From the NCBI GenBank assembly GCA_034336665.1, contig CM067592.1:47955761-48019760 (forward strand): a DNA stretch of 64,000 bases, written 5' to 3'. The notes under the pieces are model-generated. The model had not been told where the DNA came from. It ran no database searches and saw only the letters and a list, made by a program, of their open reading frames with translations. This document shows, in pieces, positions 23,441 to 36,600 of this stretch. A program made the translations under genes and the position numbers. Source of the stretch: Luscinia megarhynchos (taxonomy: Eukaryota; Chordata; Aves; Passeriformes; Turdidae). Positions within the stretch are counted from its first letter, which is position 1, and each line of letters begins with the position of its first letter.

Positions 23441-25346
23441 AGTTCAGTCATTGTGGACTCATGCTCCTCTGGTCATTCTCCTTGTTCTTGAATCCTATTC
23501 TCAAGTGCAGAGAAAGCTCTCACTAATGAATACTGAGAGAAAAGTCATTCCTGGTTTATGCCAAGCTCATCTGCCTCTCTATGAGAGCACTATGTGTTTG
23601 TGCCATCAAAATGAGAACCATCTTCATCTTGTTCTCTTCCCTGTCTGCCTTTACTGTTAAGTTTTTACCCATCCACTGCTTACTTCAGTCGTGTGACCTT
23701 TCCCTCCATACCTTAGTCACTATGGTTTTGTTTGCATCCATGTGCAGTTCTGTGCCTACCTTGGGGCAGGAGCCTGACATCCTGAAACTGGTCCCGTGGT
23801 CTCTTTAGCTCCCATTTCCAAGCAGCTTTTTCTTTTGATTCTAAGTGTCACTTCTAAGTGTCACTACTAGTCTCTGGGTTGTCATCTCTCTTATCTATTA
23901 CTTCTTTTTAAAAGACTTCTCAGTGCAATTTAATCTTCTCACAAAAATCATACTTTCTACATTATTAATACCAAGGAGAGATTTGGGGTTTGTATTGTTG
24001 CTTCCCTCCTGCCAATAGATATTGCTCCCCACCTGAAGTCTTGCTTTTGAAGTCATGATGCCACCCTGAGTACAGCAGAATTATTTAGATTTTAGAGCAG
24101 ATGTACACTTAGGAGAGGAAGAAGGACTATGACTAGTTGTTTATAGCTGATAAAGCCTGACAACAATTTCCTGAAAGCATTCTGATTTTGTCATATTTTT
24201 CTGATTATAATCTTGAAACTCTTAACCTATCATTGCTTTATGAATTTCTAATGCATTCTGTAGATGTTTTTATTTATAATCTCCTGTCTGGAAGTTTATT
24301 TTCATAGTTTAATGGTTTTATATCTTTACTTTTTTCTTCATTAAATAGACAATTTATATGTGTAAATTCTTATTAAGAATTGATATGTATACATTTAAGC
24401 TCATATAAATAATTTTAAGGGTTTTGTAGTTTAAACTGTGGCCATTTCCATGGTATTCTTATTTTTTCCACATATATATTCATACACAGAGCTTCCTTTC
24501 ATACACAGAAAATGTCATTAATGTAATGAGTTAATTCTCAATATACAGCCAAGCTTAGGACTAGAATTTTAATTTTGCCATTATATTTAGAGAAATCCAG
24601 TGCCAAGTACTATGATTAAAAATTTTCAATAGGTTGGTACATCAGACAATTAGTTAGCTAAATCTCCTGCCTTACACAAGAACTGTCAGTAGAAATCCTT
24701 CTAGTTGCCTAGCTGTCCCTACAAAATTAGCAGGTTCTGCACACTTTTGTTTTAGGTCAGCAGTTTCAGAACATCTTGTAGAGTTCAGACTTCGGTCCGG
24801 TGGCCATTCTTATAAGCATGTCAAAATGACTGTATCATAACCTTTGGAACCTCAGCAGGTTTGGCATTAATAAAGTGTTTTTAGTTTTAATGGCAATCCC
24901 ACAGGTTTTTTGTATTTTTCTTTCTCACTTTGCAACTTTAATGTCAGTAGAGGACCAGAAGGAAAGATTTCCAGCTACCATTTTAGATTTTAACTGCAAT
25001 GTCTTCAGCTAAGTCAGGAAGATATCTGAGTTAAATCCCTAACTGTGGAGATTATACTCATACTGCTGGAATCAACTTCCAGCTGAAGTAATTACATGAA
25101 CTGATATTGGCAAAGAACGTGCTTTTGTGAGTTCATGCATTTGAGCTCAGCCTCCACACTGTCTTACTGACTTGCAGAAATTTTCACCTACATTCATGCA
25201 CTCACCCACAGACAAGACCTGTTGAAAAGCCATTTGTACCCTGAAAATTTAATAGCCATAATATGAAATAGGAGGATGTGCTCCTGCTCATAAGAAGAGG
25301 GTAAACATTCACTGTTGGAAGATTGCTGAGCTGAAAATGTCTGAAA
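23441..25346. other. Unique sequence; small tandem duplication
   Basis: A 13-bp unit TTCTAAGTGTCAC is perfectly duplicated at 23839-23864. The first few hundred bases may be further, unrecognisable CR1. No gene seen. Confidence 0.4.
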
Positions 25347-25380
25347 TATACATATACATACATACATACATACATGCATG

Positions 25381-25413
<33 letters not shown>
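25347..25413. repeat. (CATA)n/(TA)n compound microsatellite
   Basis: CATA units with two GCATG variants, followed by about twelve TA units. Minus-strand open frames of 99 and 110 codons across it are repetitive (Tyr, Ile, Met, Cys, Val) and not genes. Confidence 0.95.
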
Positions 25414-27784
25414 GTAAATGTAAATAGTTTCTTAACAGGTGAAAAATACCTAGAATTATTGTCAGTTCTAATAGTGTGCTGTTTGTCACCAATTTTTTCA
25501 TGAATGGAGTAGCTTATTTCAGGCAATAAATTGCTCCCATTGCTATTTATAAGTCCCTGTTATAAGTATTCCTCCAGGTGTCCTGTACTCTAACACGTTT
25601 TTATGGTCCCATAGGAATTATGATATATTTCTGTTACTTGACTGAATGCAGAGAACAGCTCCTTGAATCATGCTCCCTGTGTGAATTATGAATTGAGAAC
25701 TTCCCTTCTGCTGTATTTGCTGAAAAGGGCAGCCATTCCCTTACATAATCATTCCTGTGAGCCAGCAGAAGTCTGCAGAAAATGATTACAGACAGAATGA
25801 AAACAATGGGACTTGATTAAAAAAAGGACTGAATAATAATAGTAATATCTTGCCCCATAACTACTAATAATTGTCATCACTGTGTTAGATGTGTTAGCCA
25901 AGTTTTTCCTTCCACAAGATATTGTAAGTTTCAGTACAGTCATCTTCCATCCCTTTTGCCCTCTGCATAAATAGGCTGTCTGCAGTACTTACATGAAAAT
26001 ATAATCGTGCTAAGTGTGTAGCACAGAGGGGTAATGGATCGTAACACTGCAGTTACATGAAATGGGGCAAGGGACTTCAGTAACCTGGAGCTGCAGGAAG
26101 GAGCAATCCCCTTTTCAGGCCTCCCCTACACTAATCCTACCTTTCCAAAGCTACCTGCTCTGGAAGATTATCTTCTATATCTTCCTATTCTCATCAGTTT
26201 TCTGGCTCTGATTCTCACCAGACCCCTCTGCAAGCTGACACAGTTTGCTAATCATTTAGAAAACTAACCCAGCTGGACTTCTCAGCAGACTTTATTCACC
26301 AAAGTTGCTAACAGGCTATCCAGCTGGAGGAAGGGCAGTGGCAGGGGTGCCCAGCTGGGACCCTCGGGGAGCAGGAAAGCAAGAAAAGGGTAGAAGTGCA
26401 AATTGACCCTTCGCCGTGCAGATGGGTGTGAGCTGATATCCATGGCCTGAGGGGCACAAGCTGGTACGTGTGGTACATCACAGCCTGCTGCACCAGGCCC
26501 TCACCTCCCCCAGTGAGGAGGACATTACAAAGTGGCTTTGCACAGCAACAGGCAAATCAGTATCTAAACTTTATGTCATGCTGAGACGCAGTACCTGTAC
26601 TTTGATCTAATACTAAAGCAGCCAGACTTGAATAACATGATGACCTCTTAACTTGTGTATGTTCTGTACATCAAGTGTCAGGCAAAATTGCCAATTGTGT
26701 GTGCTTATTCCTTCCTGGGGTGAACTGAGGCTGTAAATCCTTCTGCAAAAAAATCCTGCAGTGAAGGCTGAGGCAAAAAAAAAAAGAAAATATCAGTTAT
26801 GTTGTGATTTATGTCTCTGTCAGCCCAGTCTTTGCTTATCAGATGGAAACAGTGGTCACAAAAGGCACATTTTTCAAATGTTACAATAAATATTTAGGAC
26901 TAACATCATGTTGCCTTTACTTTTCTAGGTAATTCTTTCTGAGGGGTCATTCTCCTGGGCATTGTTTCTTCTTTCTTTCTATGACCTATTTGTGTGTGTT
27001 CTTTTGCAGAGTGAGGAAACACTATGGCTCTGCTTCTTGTTCCACGGTGAATATACAGAAGAATTATATTTTCTTTTCCCTGTAAACACCTCTTCTTACT
27101 CAAAATAACTACCTTTCATTATTTATAATCTGTGGTAAATGCAAAAAGAACTTTAGAAAGCAAAAAAGGCAAAATCTTTGCACTTTGAAGAACGTTATTC
27201 TATGACCTTCAGCAAGCTACAGGAAAGAAACAAAGGCATTGTTAGCAGTCTAACACTGTAATCCTACAATAGTAAGTTTAGTGTGACCTATGTAATTCAT
27301 TTCAATTAACCAAAAATTAGCTTCTGAAGCTTTTGTAGGGGTTAAATCAGAGAAAAGCAAGTAAGGTAAGTTTTATTTCTTGTGGTTTTCTTAGGAACTG
27401 CATAACAGGATTGTTCGAGAGCTAAAATAAATTATGGATGTTAGCATTTTGGCTGACTAGGCTGGCTTCATCAAAAGCTGTCTGTATAATTATAGGTGAG
27501 TTAAAGTCTGCAGACAGTCCTTTATAATTACCTTGGTGCTCTGTTTCTGCCATTCATAAGTTCTTAGCACTTTTGTGAACCAGTCTTAAAAACTGTTTTC
27601 CATTCCATTTTCCTTCTGAATCTTGCTAAAAGACCTAGTGAAACCAGAATGTGTATAGTTAGTTTCTGAGAACTCAAAAAGAGTTTTAAGAGGATTTTAA
27701 GCAGTACTACAAATGTGGAATGTGTATAGGTAAATACATATAGAAATCAAAAATCATTTAAATTATTTAAATCCTCCTGGAAAT
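25414..27784. other. Unique sequence with a GC-richer patch
   Basis: The segment at about 26310-26520 is GC-richer than its surroundings (AGCTGG and CAGCTGG words) and has a 61-codon minus-strand frame that I do not recognise. It may be an old repeat. The rest is AT-rich and featureless. Confidence 0.45.
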
Positions 27785-28705
27785 TATGCTGAAGTATGTG
27801 ATCAGGCACAGCCAACATATTTTCACCAAGACCATATTGTGCCTGACCAGCCAAGTGGCCTTTAGTAAGGGAATGAGTACACCAGCAGGAAAGACAAGAG
27901 CTACAGATGTCATTTGCCTTGTTTCTGCAAGGTCTTTCTTATGAGTTAGTCCTCCATAACATTCCTGCCACTAAACTGCAGATATGAATTTGATGAATAG
28001 AGTGTTAACTGGATGAGGAATTAGCTGAATGGCCATGTCCAAAGAGTTACAGTCAATGTCTCAATGTCTAAATGGAAATTAATAATGAGTGGTGTCTCTC
28101 AAGGGTCCACAGAAGGACCTATACCAACAACGTTTTCTTCAAGGATATAGTGGGATTGAATGTTTCCCCCTGAAGCTTGCAGAGGTGTGGCATGGTCAAC
28201 ACTGTGGAGGGAAGTGATGTGCTATCCAGAAGACACAGTTTTGAGAGAGGACCTGTGAAATTTGCTTTAAGTTCAAAAGAGCAAGAGTTAAGTCCTGCAG
28301 CTGGGTCAGGGTAACCCCCAGTATCAGGAGGGGCTGGGGGATGAAGGGACTGGCAGAGACCCTGCCAAGAACAACTTGGGAGTGCTGGTGGATGAGAGGT
28401 TGGTCATGATGTACTCCAGCCCAGAAAGCCAAATGTGTCCTGAGCTGCATCCAGAGCAGCGTGGGCAGCAGGGAAGGGAGGGGATGTTTCCCCTCTGCTC
28501 TTTTCTGGTGAGATCCCTCCTGGAACCCTGCATCCAGCTCTGGGGTCCCAGCACAGCAAGGACATGGACCTGATGGAGCAAGTCCAGCAGAGGGTCATGG
28601 AAATAATGGCTGAAGCAATAGTTTGAGAGTTGGATGGTTAACCATGGAGAGGAGGAGGCTCCAGGGAAACCTGATTGCAGCCTTTCAGTACTTGAAGGGG
28701 ATTTA
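27785..28705 (+). mobile_element. CR1 LINE internal fragment (C-terminal half of reverse transcriptase region)
   Basis: Sense CR1 beginning within the reverse transcriptase region. GTGCCTGACCAGCCAAGTGG (about 27839) and AAGAGCTACAGATGTCAT (about 27896) match the usual 'tgcctgacc...gtggcctt...agagctacagatgtcat' block. GTCAATGTCTCAATGTC follows at about 28053. A frame at 28376-28573 still reads GVLVDERL near its start and CIQLWGPS near its end, both characteristic of the CR1 C-terminal region. It ends after a TGATTGCAGCCTTTCAGTAC block (about 28671) followed by TTGAAGGGG, before the 3' UTR. Several frameshifts and stops show it is dead. The loss of the 3' end is unusual for a LINE and implies a later deletion. 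Confidence 0.9.
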
Positions 28706-30321
28706 TAGAAATAATGAATATCACAAAACTACCACACATCAGGACTGACTATTTGTTTTTATTTTTTTTCCTTTTTTCTCTAAGATGTTAACAGAGTAAC
28801 CGTAGTTGTTTGAGCTTTTCCCTCCTCAGCAGCAGATGTAAAACACTAGGAAGGAAAGTGGATGCAAGAGAGAGAGTGTGTATTATGGTGTGGGTATGTG
28901 TTGACTTTCTTGTTTGGTCTCAGTAACTTAAATCTTCCCAAACCAACACTTTTTAGAAGGTGGAAATGGCACACTTTCCTGGAAAGGAACTATGAATAAA
29001 AGCTCAATCAAGTACTCTCACTGTTCTTTATACTGAAAGCGATATCTTACAGATTTCATATTTTTTTTAACAACAAAAAACTTCTTTATAGGTCTACTTG
29101 AGCATCTTTTGAATGTATTTATTTTTTCTCTGAAATAGATAGCACAGTTCTGGTACAAAATATCCTAAGTACCCAACAATCATTTTGGATAGACCTACAT
29201 GTTTGTAGAGAATAATCTCAGACAGTATTCTGTTGCTTATTAGGATGCCAGATGCTTACTCTTAAAACTGTAGAAATTGAGTCTGAGATCTTTTGCAAGC
29301 ACACAGAATCTGAAGTTTTAAAAGCTCTTTTTTTTTCTTCCCATTAGTTTTTTTTCAGAAAAGTTTCTTTATTTTGGCATATCATGGGCTTTTCAAGCAT
29401 GATTGGAATTCTGCTCGGCATCATAGTTCTGATTTGCATGTCCTCTTACAGACACTATTCAACTGTAAATTAATTATGGAAAATAATGGGACTCTATAAT
29501 TAAGATTTGGCAAAATTCAGAAAGATTATTTTCTATTGTATTTAAACATTTTTTATATTGAACGAATATGCTTGGAAAAGGAGGTTGTATTTTTCTGTGC
29601 CTAAATTTCTGAGTCATTCAAAAACTGCTAATAAGCTGCTGAAGCGTTTAGTTATGTTGTGGTTCTGAAAAATATAACTCTGAAAATTAGCAATTCCTTA
29701 CCTAAGTGTTCTGCTTCATATCATAGTTGATAGGAATCAGAAACAGCATTAGGATGGAAAGATAGTCTTGACAGTCAATTGTCAATCACTGAGTTTCAGT
29801 TCATTTCTGGTCCTTCTATGCAGTGTGGGGATGCCAATCAGAGTTTTTAGCCTTGCTAACAAGTAAAAGAATATATCAAAAAGATGATGCCTGTGTGTTG
29901 CCTAAATCATTACATGTTGATGTTTATTAATCACAAAAAAATAATGCACATTATTATTTTATAAAATTAATTATTATTTTGTTTTAAATGCAGATGTCAG
30001 AGACATACTGGAAGAATTTAGCTTTTCAGATGTAGTAATAGAAAATATAGCAGCAGCATAAAACCACTTATTTTTACTTATGCAAATGTTGAGCAGATGG
30101 CTTAGCTTCTTCTCTGTGATGGTTATATGCTTTCTGGGTTTGACACTGTTCAGGTATAAAAACTACAGCACATATAGAACATAGTGTACCATTCTTCATT
30201 TTCACCCCATGAAAGAAATTTATACGTAAAAAATATTAGTAAATTATTCTTAATTAGGTAGTTATTTATTGGTCTTTAATATTAAAAAATAAATACATTA
30301 TTAGAAATCTCTTGTACTCAC
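28706..30321. other. Unique AT-rich sequence, no gene seen
   Basis: T-rich stretch at about 28757-28782 directly after the CR1 break. Nothing else recognised. Confidence 0.45.
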
Positions 30322-30336
30322 CTTTTTTACAGGAGA
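30322..30336 (-). other. Possible 15-nt microexon (weak)
   Basis: On the minus strand, GTTTTGTTTGCTTAG is followed by a 15-nt segment TCTCCTGTAAAAAAG and then GTGAGTAC. These are a good 3' splice site and a strong 5' splice site. The 15 nt are divisible by three and would read Ser-Pro-Val-Lys-Lys in phase 0. Splice-like pairs this close also occur by chance, and no neighbouring exon is visible. Confidence 0.15.
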
Positions 30337-31935
30337 CTAAGCAAACAAAACTAATGGTTTTATAGAAAAGTACTAAGCCTACTAACTTTACTGCTAATAT
30401 TTGCATTAAACAATGCCAGTTAGCAATTCTTTACTTAGAATTTTGGTTGTGATTCAAGTCGATCATGGTCACTAAATGCTGTCCTTAAGTAGTCAGATAT
30501 GGAAGATGTAGAGACTGCTAGCCCATTCCCCAGATGTTCCAAGTGTCCAAAAGTCCTATTAACTATCAAGCAAAAGGAGCAGAAAGCAGATTTGCAAAGT
30601 TTCTTGAAATAGCTGTCATAAGTTACCTCTTCCTGGGATACAACTGTATGTTTTGTTTCAACAATGAAACTAATTAGCTTAATTTGTTTTAAGGAAATCA
30701 CTACTTTTCTGTGTCCTGACTGCAGCCACCAAACTCTTCCTTACACAGTGTTTCTTTCTCCCCATTTCAGTCAGTACTTAGACACCCACAATATCCAGAT
30801 GTTCTTAAAACAAAAAGCTGGTTTATACACCCATTCATGCTTCCAGTTGTTATTTTTCTGAGGCATGAAAGTTCTTCAAGACAATCCTGTCCATCTATTT
30901 TCATAGGAAATTAGTCAAATCGCTAAGTTAAAAGACAACATTAACTGGGAATACCATCTCCTATATCTTATATTGATGCCTAATTCTGTGCCTGATGTTG
31001 AAAACTCTTATTGTAGACTGCTGATTTCATTCCAGAAAATAAAAAAAAATGCACTAAAGATGCAAGTAAATTGAAGGAAATAGTCACATGATTTGGAGAA
31101 AGTTTAGCAAAGCCTAATGGTGTGACAAAAAGTTTAATATATATATATCAAAGAAATCATATCACTTAAGGATGAGGAGTTCTTAATTTTATTAAACTTA
31201 ATATTATAGAACTTTTCTTTAAAATTTGAAAATTTTAATAGTGATTGTCACATATTTTTCTAATAAATATAATCACACCTAAAATGTTCTTTAAAAACCC
31301 AGCCCTTGAACTTATGAACTATAAAATGTGTATTTCTGTTGTGAAGACAAACCTTTCTCAAATTACATGGTTGGGAATTTTAGGTAAGGAGTAATTTTTG
31401 TAAATCAAAGTAATTCTTTCTTGGAAAAATTTAAATATGTCAATTCATTATTACTCTGAACTTTCCATGGTAAAATTTGAATTGGATACTTATTCTTTTT
31501 AAATTGGAATCAAAAGTTTTTATTTCACTGAGTTAAAATTAGCTTTTCTTTTGACTTACCTAAAGGTTAATTTTTATTTCCCTCCATGAGGGCAATGGCT
31601 CTTAAGAGATGCAAATCCAGCTCTGATCTGATAACATTCCAGAAGGGAACACTTGCCTTTAGATAAATTTATTTAATTGTAGGAGGCAAATAATATTTAT
31701 AATCTACATGGGGACAGTCAAATGTTTTGCAGTCTGAAATGGACAGGAAACAAGGTCAATAAATATTGCACTAAGAATACAGTACAGCTTCTAAAGAAAA
31801 ACGATTTAACATTAATTTGGCAGCTGATTTTGATGACTTAAAAGTAAAAATACTTTTATTTGATAGAAGTACAATATTTTTCTGCAAAAAATGAGTTATC
31901 AAGTTTCCTAATAAACTTTCTGGTGCTGTATTTAT
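30337..31935. other. Unique AT-rich sequence, no gene seen
   Basis: Very AT-rich; a short TA run lies at about 31137-31148. No gene or transposon recognised. Confidence 0.45.
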
Positions 31936-31959
31936 TTAGTTAGTTAGTTAGTTAGTTAG
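31936..31959. repeat. (TTAG)6 short microsatellite
   Basis: Six exact TTAG units. The unit is four bases, so it is not the vertebrate telomere repeat. Confidence 0.9.
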
Positions 31960-33503
31960 AGAGGCCATTTGAAGTTAAAAAATAAATTCTTCAGTTCTAC
32001 TGTAAACTACCATGGAGTTAATTCCATTCCACTTCATTCCTGATAAATTTGGATAAGACTATTACTGCTTACTATCAATTTTTCAATATGTCATGCCCAT
32101 CCTCAGCATTGCCCTTGTCTCTCCTAAGTTTGGAAAAAGAGACATTTTGGCTATAAGGAGTTGCAGCTGATTAAACTTCATACTGTAACAATCAGCTCAA
32201 AATTTACTGTGGAGTTTTCCACTGTAATATAAGTATAAAATAAGGTCTGTAATATGCAAACCTTTTTGTATACCAGGCAGTGTCATCAGAAGGCCAGGGA
32301 AACCAGTTGTGCATTAGATGTAGTGATCCTGGTTCCACTAGGCTTGAAATCTTATAGCCTTTTCAGACCAGATTTTCAAATGAAAGAGACTATAAAAAAG
32401 TTCAAAGAGACTATAACAAGGACTATAATTAGTGAGAACTTGAAAATAAGGGAGAGAAACTCCTCAAGTAGATAACCCCTAATATAAATTATATTAATAT
32501 TTAAAAATAATGGAGAGCGTGTCAGATTAGTATGGAATAGAAACTCCAGTGTTTCATTTTAGTACCTGAGTTCAGCAGAATTAGATTCATGTTCATGCTG
32601 GTTTATGCTAAAGGTAATGGACATAAATAAAAGTCACAGTCGGCACTGCAGAGATGGCCAAAATTGGTCTCAACCTGTGCCAGTGCTCTGCAGGAATGTG
32701 AGGTGTGCAGGGAATTTGCAGGAACTATATACTTATATACTATATACCTGTAAACACAGATATCTCATATGATTAAGATCTCTATATTTCCAAGATGGAA
32801 AATACATCTGATACAGCACTGGTAAGTGGTAGAGATTCCAGAGGAATTAACTCAAAGTCTGTGTACCTCGAGTAACAAATCAGTAAAGATATTAATTGTC
32901 TCTTCCTGAGGCCTTTCCATCCCTTTGTCATGATGCCAATATCTTCTTTATCTGGCAAGGCAGTAGAGAACATCTGCATCCAAACTGACTGATGGGAGTT
33001 TTTGAAGATTCTATCTTGTTTCCCAAACAGAGTTCACTACTCTGACAATATTTGGTGCTGACTTTGCTCTGTTTTGCAGAAAATAAAAATGTCCATGGTA
33101 CAAAAGTAAGGCTTCAGTTTACATTATTACCTACATTTCAGATTATTGGCTGCTATAAAATGTCTTTCTGTAGAAAAAAGAAATTAAGTGGAAGTTCTTC
33201 TACGTGGTTTTTATTGTACAGAAAAGTTCATAATACATATTATAAACCTTATGAAAATCCTTTCGTTTGTCAAGGAGGGTGACATGCATAAACATAGAAG
33301 TCATGAAGAAAGAGGTTATGATCTTTTAGCACATAGGAAGATAAGAAGAGTGTTTGTGAAAGCCACTTGGGGAAATTAGTTCAATTTTCTTGGGCAGTTA
33401 CAGTCCTTTCTTTGAAATAATATGTTTTCTGAATGTATGAAATTAATTGGAAAAATAAATCGCTAGTCGCGATTTTATCAATGGTGTCGGGTCTTTTATT
33501 TTC
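31960..33503. other. Unique sequence, no gene seen
   Basis: No recognisable repeat or coding frame. A 5' splice-like ACTG|GTAAGTGG at about 32821 has no convincing partner site. Confidence 0.45.
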
Positions 33504-33615
33504 TTTATTTTATTTTATTTTATTTTATTTTATTTTATTTTATTTTATTTTATTTTATTTTATTTTATTTTATTTTATTTTATTTTATTTTTATTTCATT
33601 TCATTTCATTTCATT
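33504..33615. repeat. Compound pentanucleotide repeat (TTTTA)16-(TTTCA)4
   Basis: Sixteen exact TTTTA units occupy 33508-33587. One TTTTTA step follows, and then four exact TTTCA units at 33594-33613. The 66-codon plus-strand frame through it (Phe, Ile, Leu, Tyr) is an artefact of the repeat. Confidence 0.95.
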
Positions 33616-36600
33616 GGAGTGTTTATCAGTTGAATTAAAGCCTATTACAGTACATCTGAAATATCAGCTCAGCATTTCAGTAGTATCTCAAATACTATTT
33701 AGGTGGAACATATTTCTAATTCATAGTATGTTAGATCATACTACACACACTGTACTCTCAAACACAGGCTGCTTTAAGCGTATATTTTATTTTTCTCTTT
33801 CATATGCCCAGATGGTAATCTGTTTGCTTTAGGGTGAACTCATGATATGAAGCATCTGGAGTTTAGAGTGTTTTGATTTGCTTCACTAGTTTCACCAAGT
33901 TCTTACTATATTACAAAATATTTATTGCTAGAGCTCTTACCCTGAAAATAATGTTGCCAGAGGGTAAGGAAATCATAAAAGTGTTGGTACCCTTTTCCAG
34001 ATTACAATTCCACTAAAACTACTGCAGACCTTAAGTGCAGGGGCTGAGCTTCCCAATCTGAAGATGAATGTCATATGTTTTATAAACACAGTCCTCTGAA
34101 ATGAACCAGGTCTGCATTTGAATCACCCATCAAACTACAAGTGCAAGGTCAAACAGCAGTTTGCTTAGTGTAAGAACATTCATATAAAGTTGATTTAGTT
34201 ATAGTGACAGTTCCATATTCTCTTTTATATTGCAAAAGGATATCAATTACATTACAGGTGGATTACAGCTGTAAAACATAGTAACTCTTATGCATACTGG
34301 AGATTTATATAACGTTTTTAATTCAGGCACTTGTTTCATGTACATGACTGTGAATAAGGATAAATGTGGGTGTGGAAGAGAAAGGCAGTCTCAGAGGCAA
34401 TTTGATTTTGTTTCAATGGCAGAAAAGCTGTAAGCAAAGCATTTCCTTCATTGGTTCTCCCCCTTTGGTAATACCCATGGATTTTAGCAGCTCTAAGTCA
34501 AACCATGTCAGTGGCACTGAAATTGTTTGTGTATCCACGGCTAAAGCAAATAGCATATTTCTGACCTTTGTCAGTTGTAGAAATGATGCAGGGCAACTTT
34601 GAGTAACAAACAAAAGATGAAACATGATTACTGACCAAAGCTAACAAGCACTGCCCTCATGCTGATTATTATAACTGTGTACTTCAAGTGGAGCTGAAAT
34701 TAAACTATTTTTTTTCTTAATGAACATCTCCCTAAATTCTTGCAGCAAATTGCCCATTGTTTTTAATGGAAAAAAACCTTCTAAGTACTCATTGTTCTGC
34801 AAAAAATAAGCATTATGTCATGGGAAGCCACTTTGCTTTTGTAAATAATAGAGGTAGGAAAGCTAGAGTGGTGGGAGGCACACGAAGAACACAGATTATA
34901 GTCACATAGAAAATAAAAGAGAGCTGTTGGACTTACTCACATAGGAATTAAAGTTTTTCTAATACGTGTTTTGATTTCTCATGTCTTCCTATCTTAGCAA
35001 CTATCTGGTTGAAAATGGAAACACACTTGATAAAAGGGCTTATTACTTCATTTTATCTTGTGATAAATCCTATTTGCTGAACTAGAAAGGAAAAATTATA
35101 AAGCAGGCTGTTGCAACAGTTTAATATGCATCATATAATTTCATTAATTCATTTTTTCTACCAAAGAGCAATTTCTTCGAACTCGCTATCATGCAAAAAA
35201 AAAAAACAGTCCCCAAAACTCTGTATGATTGAAACCTATAATTAAAAATGATGATTAAATGTTAAATGGTGTGAGCAGTGAGCCTTTTAGATATTTGTGT
35301 TGTCTTTCAGTGTGACATATTTAAACTTTGTTTTTAACTCTGCCAGCTTTGAATTGTTATGTACTTTTATCAAGTCTTTGATTCATATGACTGTATGTCT
35401 TCCCACTATCCATGGTAAAAAGAGATGATTTCTCCTGAGACTGATGTAATAATTCCTGCTATTTTAACTAATTACTCCTAAATGTCTCCAAAATTAAACA
35501 AAATTATAGGAGTGGTTTACAGAACATTGGTCCATCATGAGGTATTCACAGCTGTAAGAGAACATATCTGACAAGTGGTGGTGTAACAGGTTGGAAGGGA
35601 GTCGATGATGATATTTCATTGCAAGAAATATTCAGAATATTTGTCTGTCCTTAGGGAATTCTTAATAGCTATAATTTTGTCAATGAGTAACACACCAAGC
35701 AGTGTGTTATCCACCATGCAAGGAAGTGGGATGGGTTGGTGAGAGATTTGAGTAGGAGGCCTATATCTATATTAGTTACCTTAATGTTTGGAATTGGACA
35801 GATTAGGAAAAAAAAACCAAAAATATAAAGATAGTACATATATATATATATATATACAAAACGTTAACAAAATTGCCTTCTGATTTTCCAGATATATTTA
35901 AGTTGATTTTGACAGGTGGCTGTAAACCTGAGGAGGACTTTAGAGGTAGGAAGAGGAATCAAACTAACACTTGCATTGTCTTTATGGGGGAATGCTCTTG
36001 GTGGCAAAAAGAACAAGTGGAGAAAAGAGAGTTGGACAACCATGATTTATTCAGGTGACACTGGCAGTTATCCTGTAGTGAAGGTTTTTTGCTTTCATTT
36101 CTTGCTGATTTTGAATTTTGTTTGCAGCATTATAATAGTGACAGAACATTGCAGATTTCATTGGAAAATTAATAAATTTCTAAAGTCATAGAAAATAACT
36201 AATGATTTTACAAAGACCATGAGCTTCTTCATATCACTTTTGTCTGTAATAGTTCTTAAACATTAGATTTAGTAAGCAATCATTCTTCTGGTTATATGAT
36301 TCTCTTCTTACAATGAAGAGAATGACACATTTAATTATTTTATTGCAGAATGCCTCCATATTTTGACTTAGAACAAAAATATCAATAAATTTATATGATC
36401 TTTGTGAAAAAGAAATGAAATAATAATTTGGCTTCAAAAATCTAAAATTGATTAGTTTTCAAAAATCTCACACATAATGGTTAAAATAGGAACTGTGGTA
36501 ACTGATGATGATATAAATATTGAGGATTTTTTAAAAGGGAAATGTTGACTTTTTTGCAATTTCATCATGATTTTAAACCTAAAAAATATAACCTTTGTTC

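Noticed and set aside
25194..25526. 110-codon minus-strand frame with Tyr-Ile and Met-Tyr-Val-Cys repeats
   Set aside because: Produced by the CATA/TA microsatellite.
31936..31959. Telomere-like TTAG repeat
   Set aside because: The vertebrate telomere unit is TTAGGG. This is six units of a tetranucleotide in interstitial AT-rich DNA.
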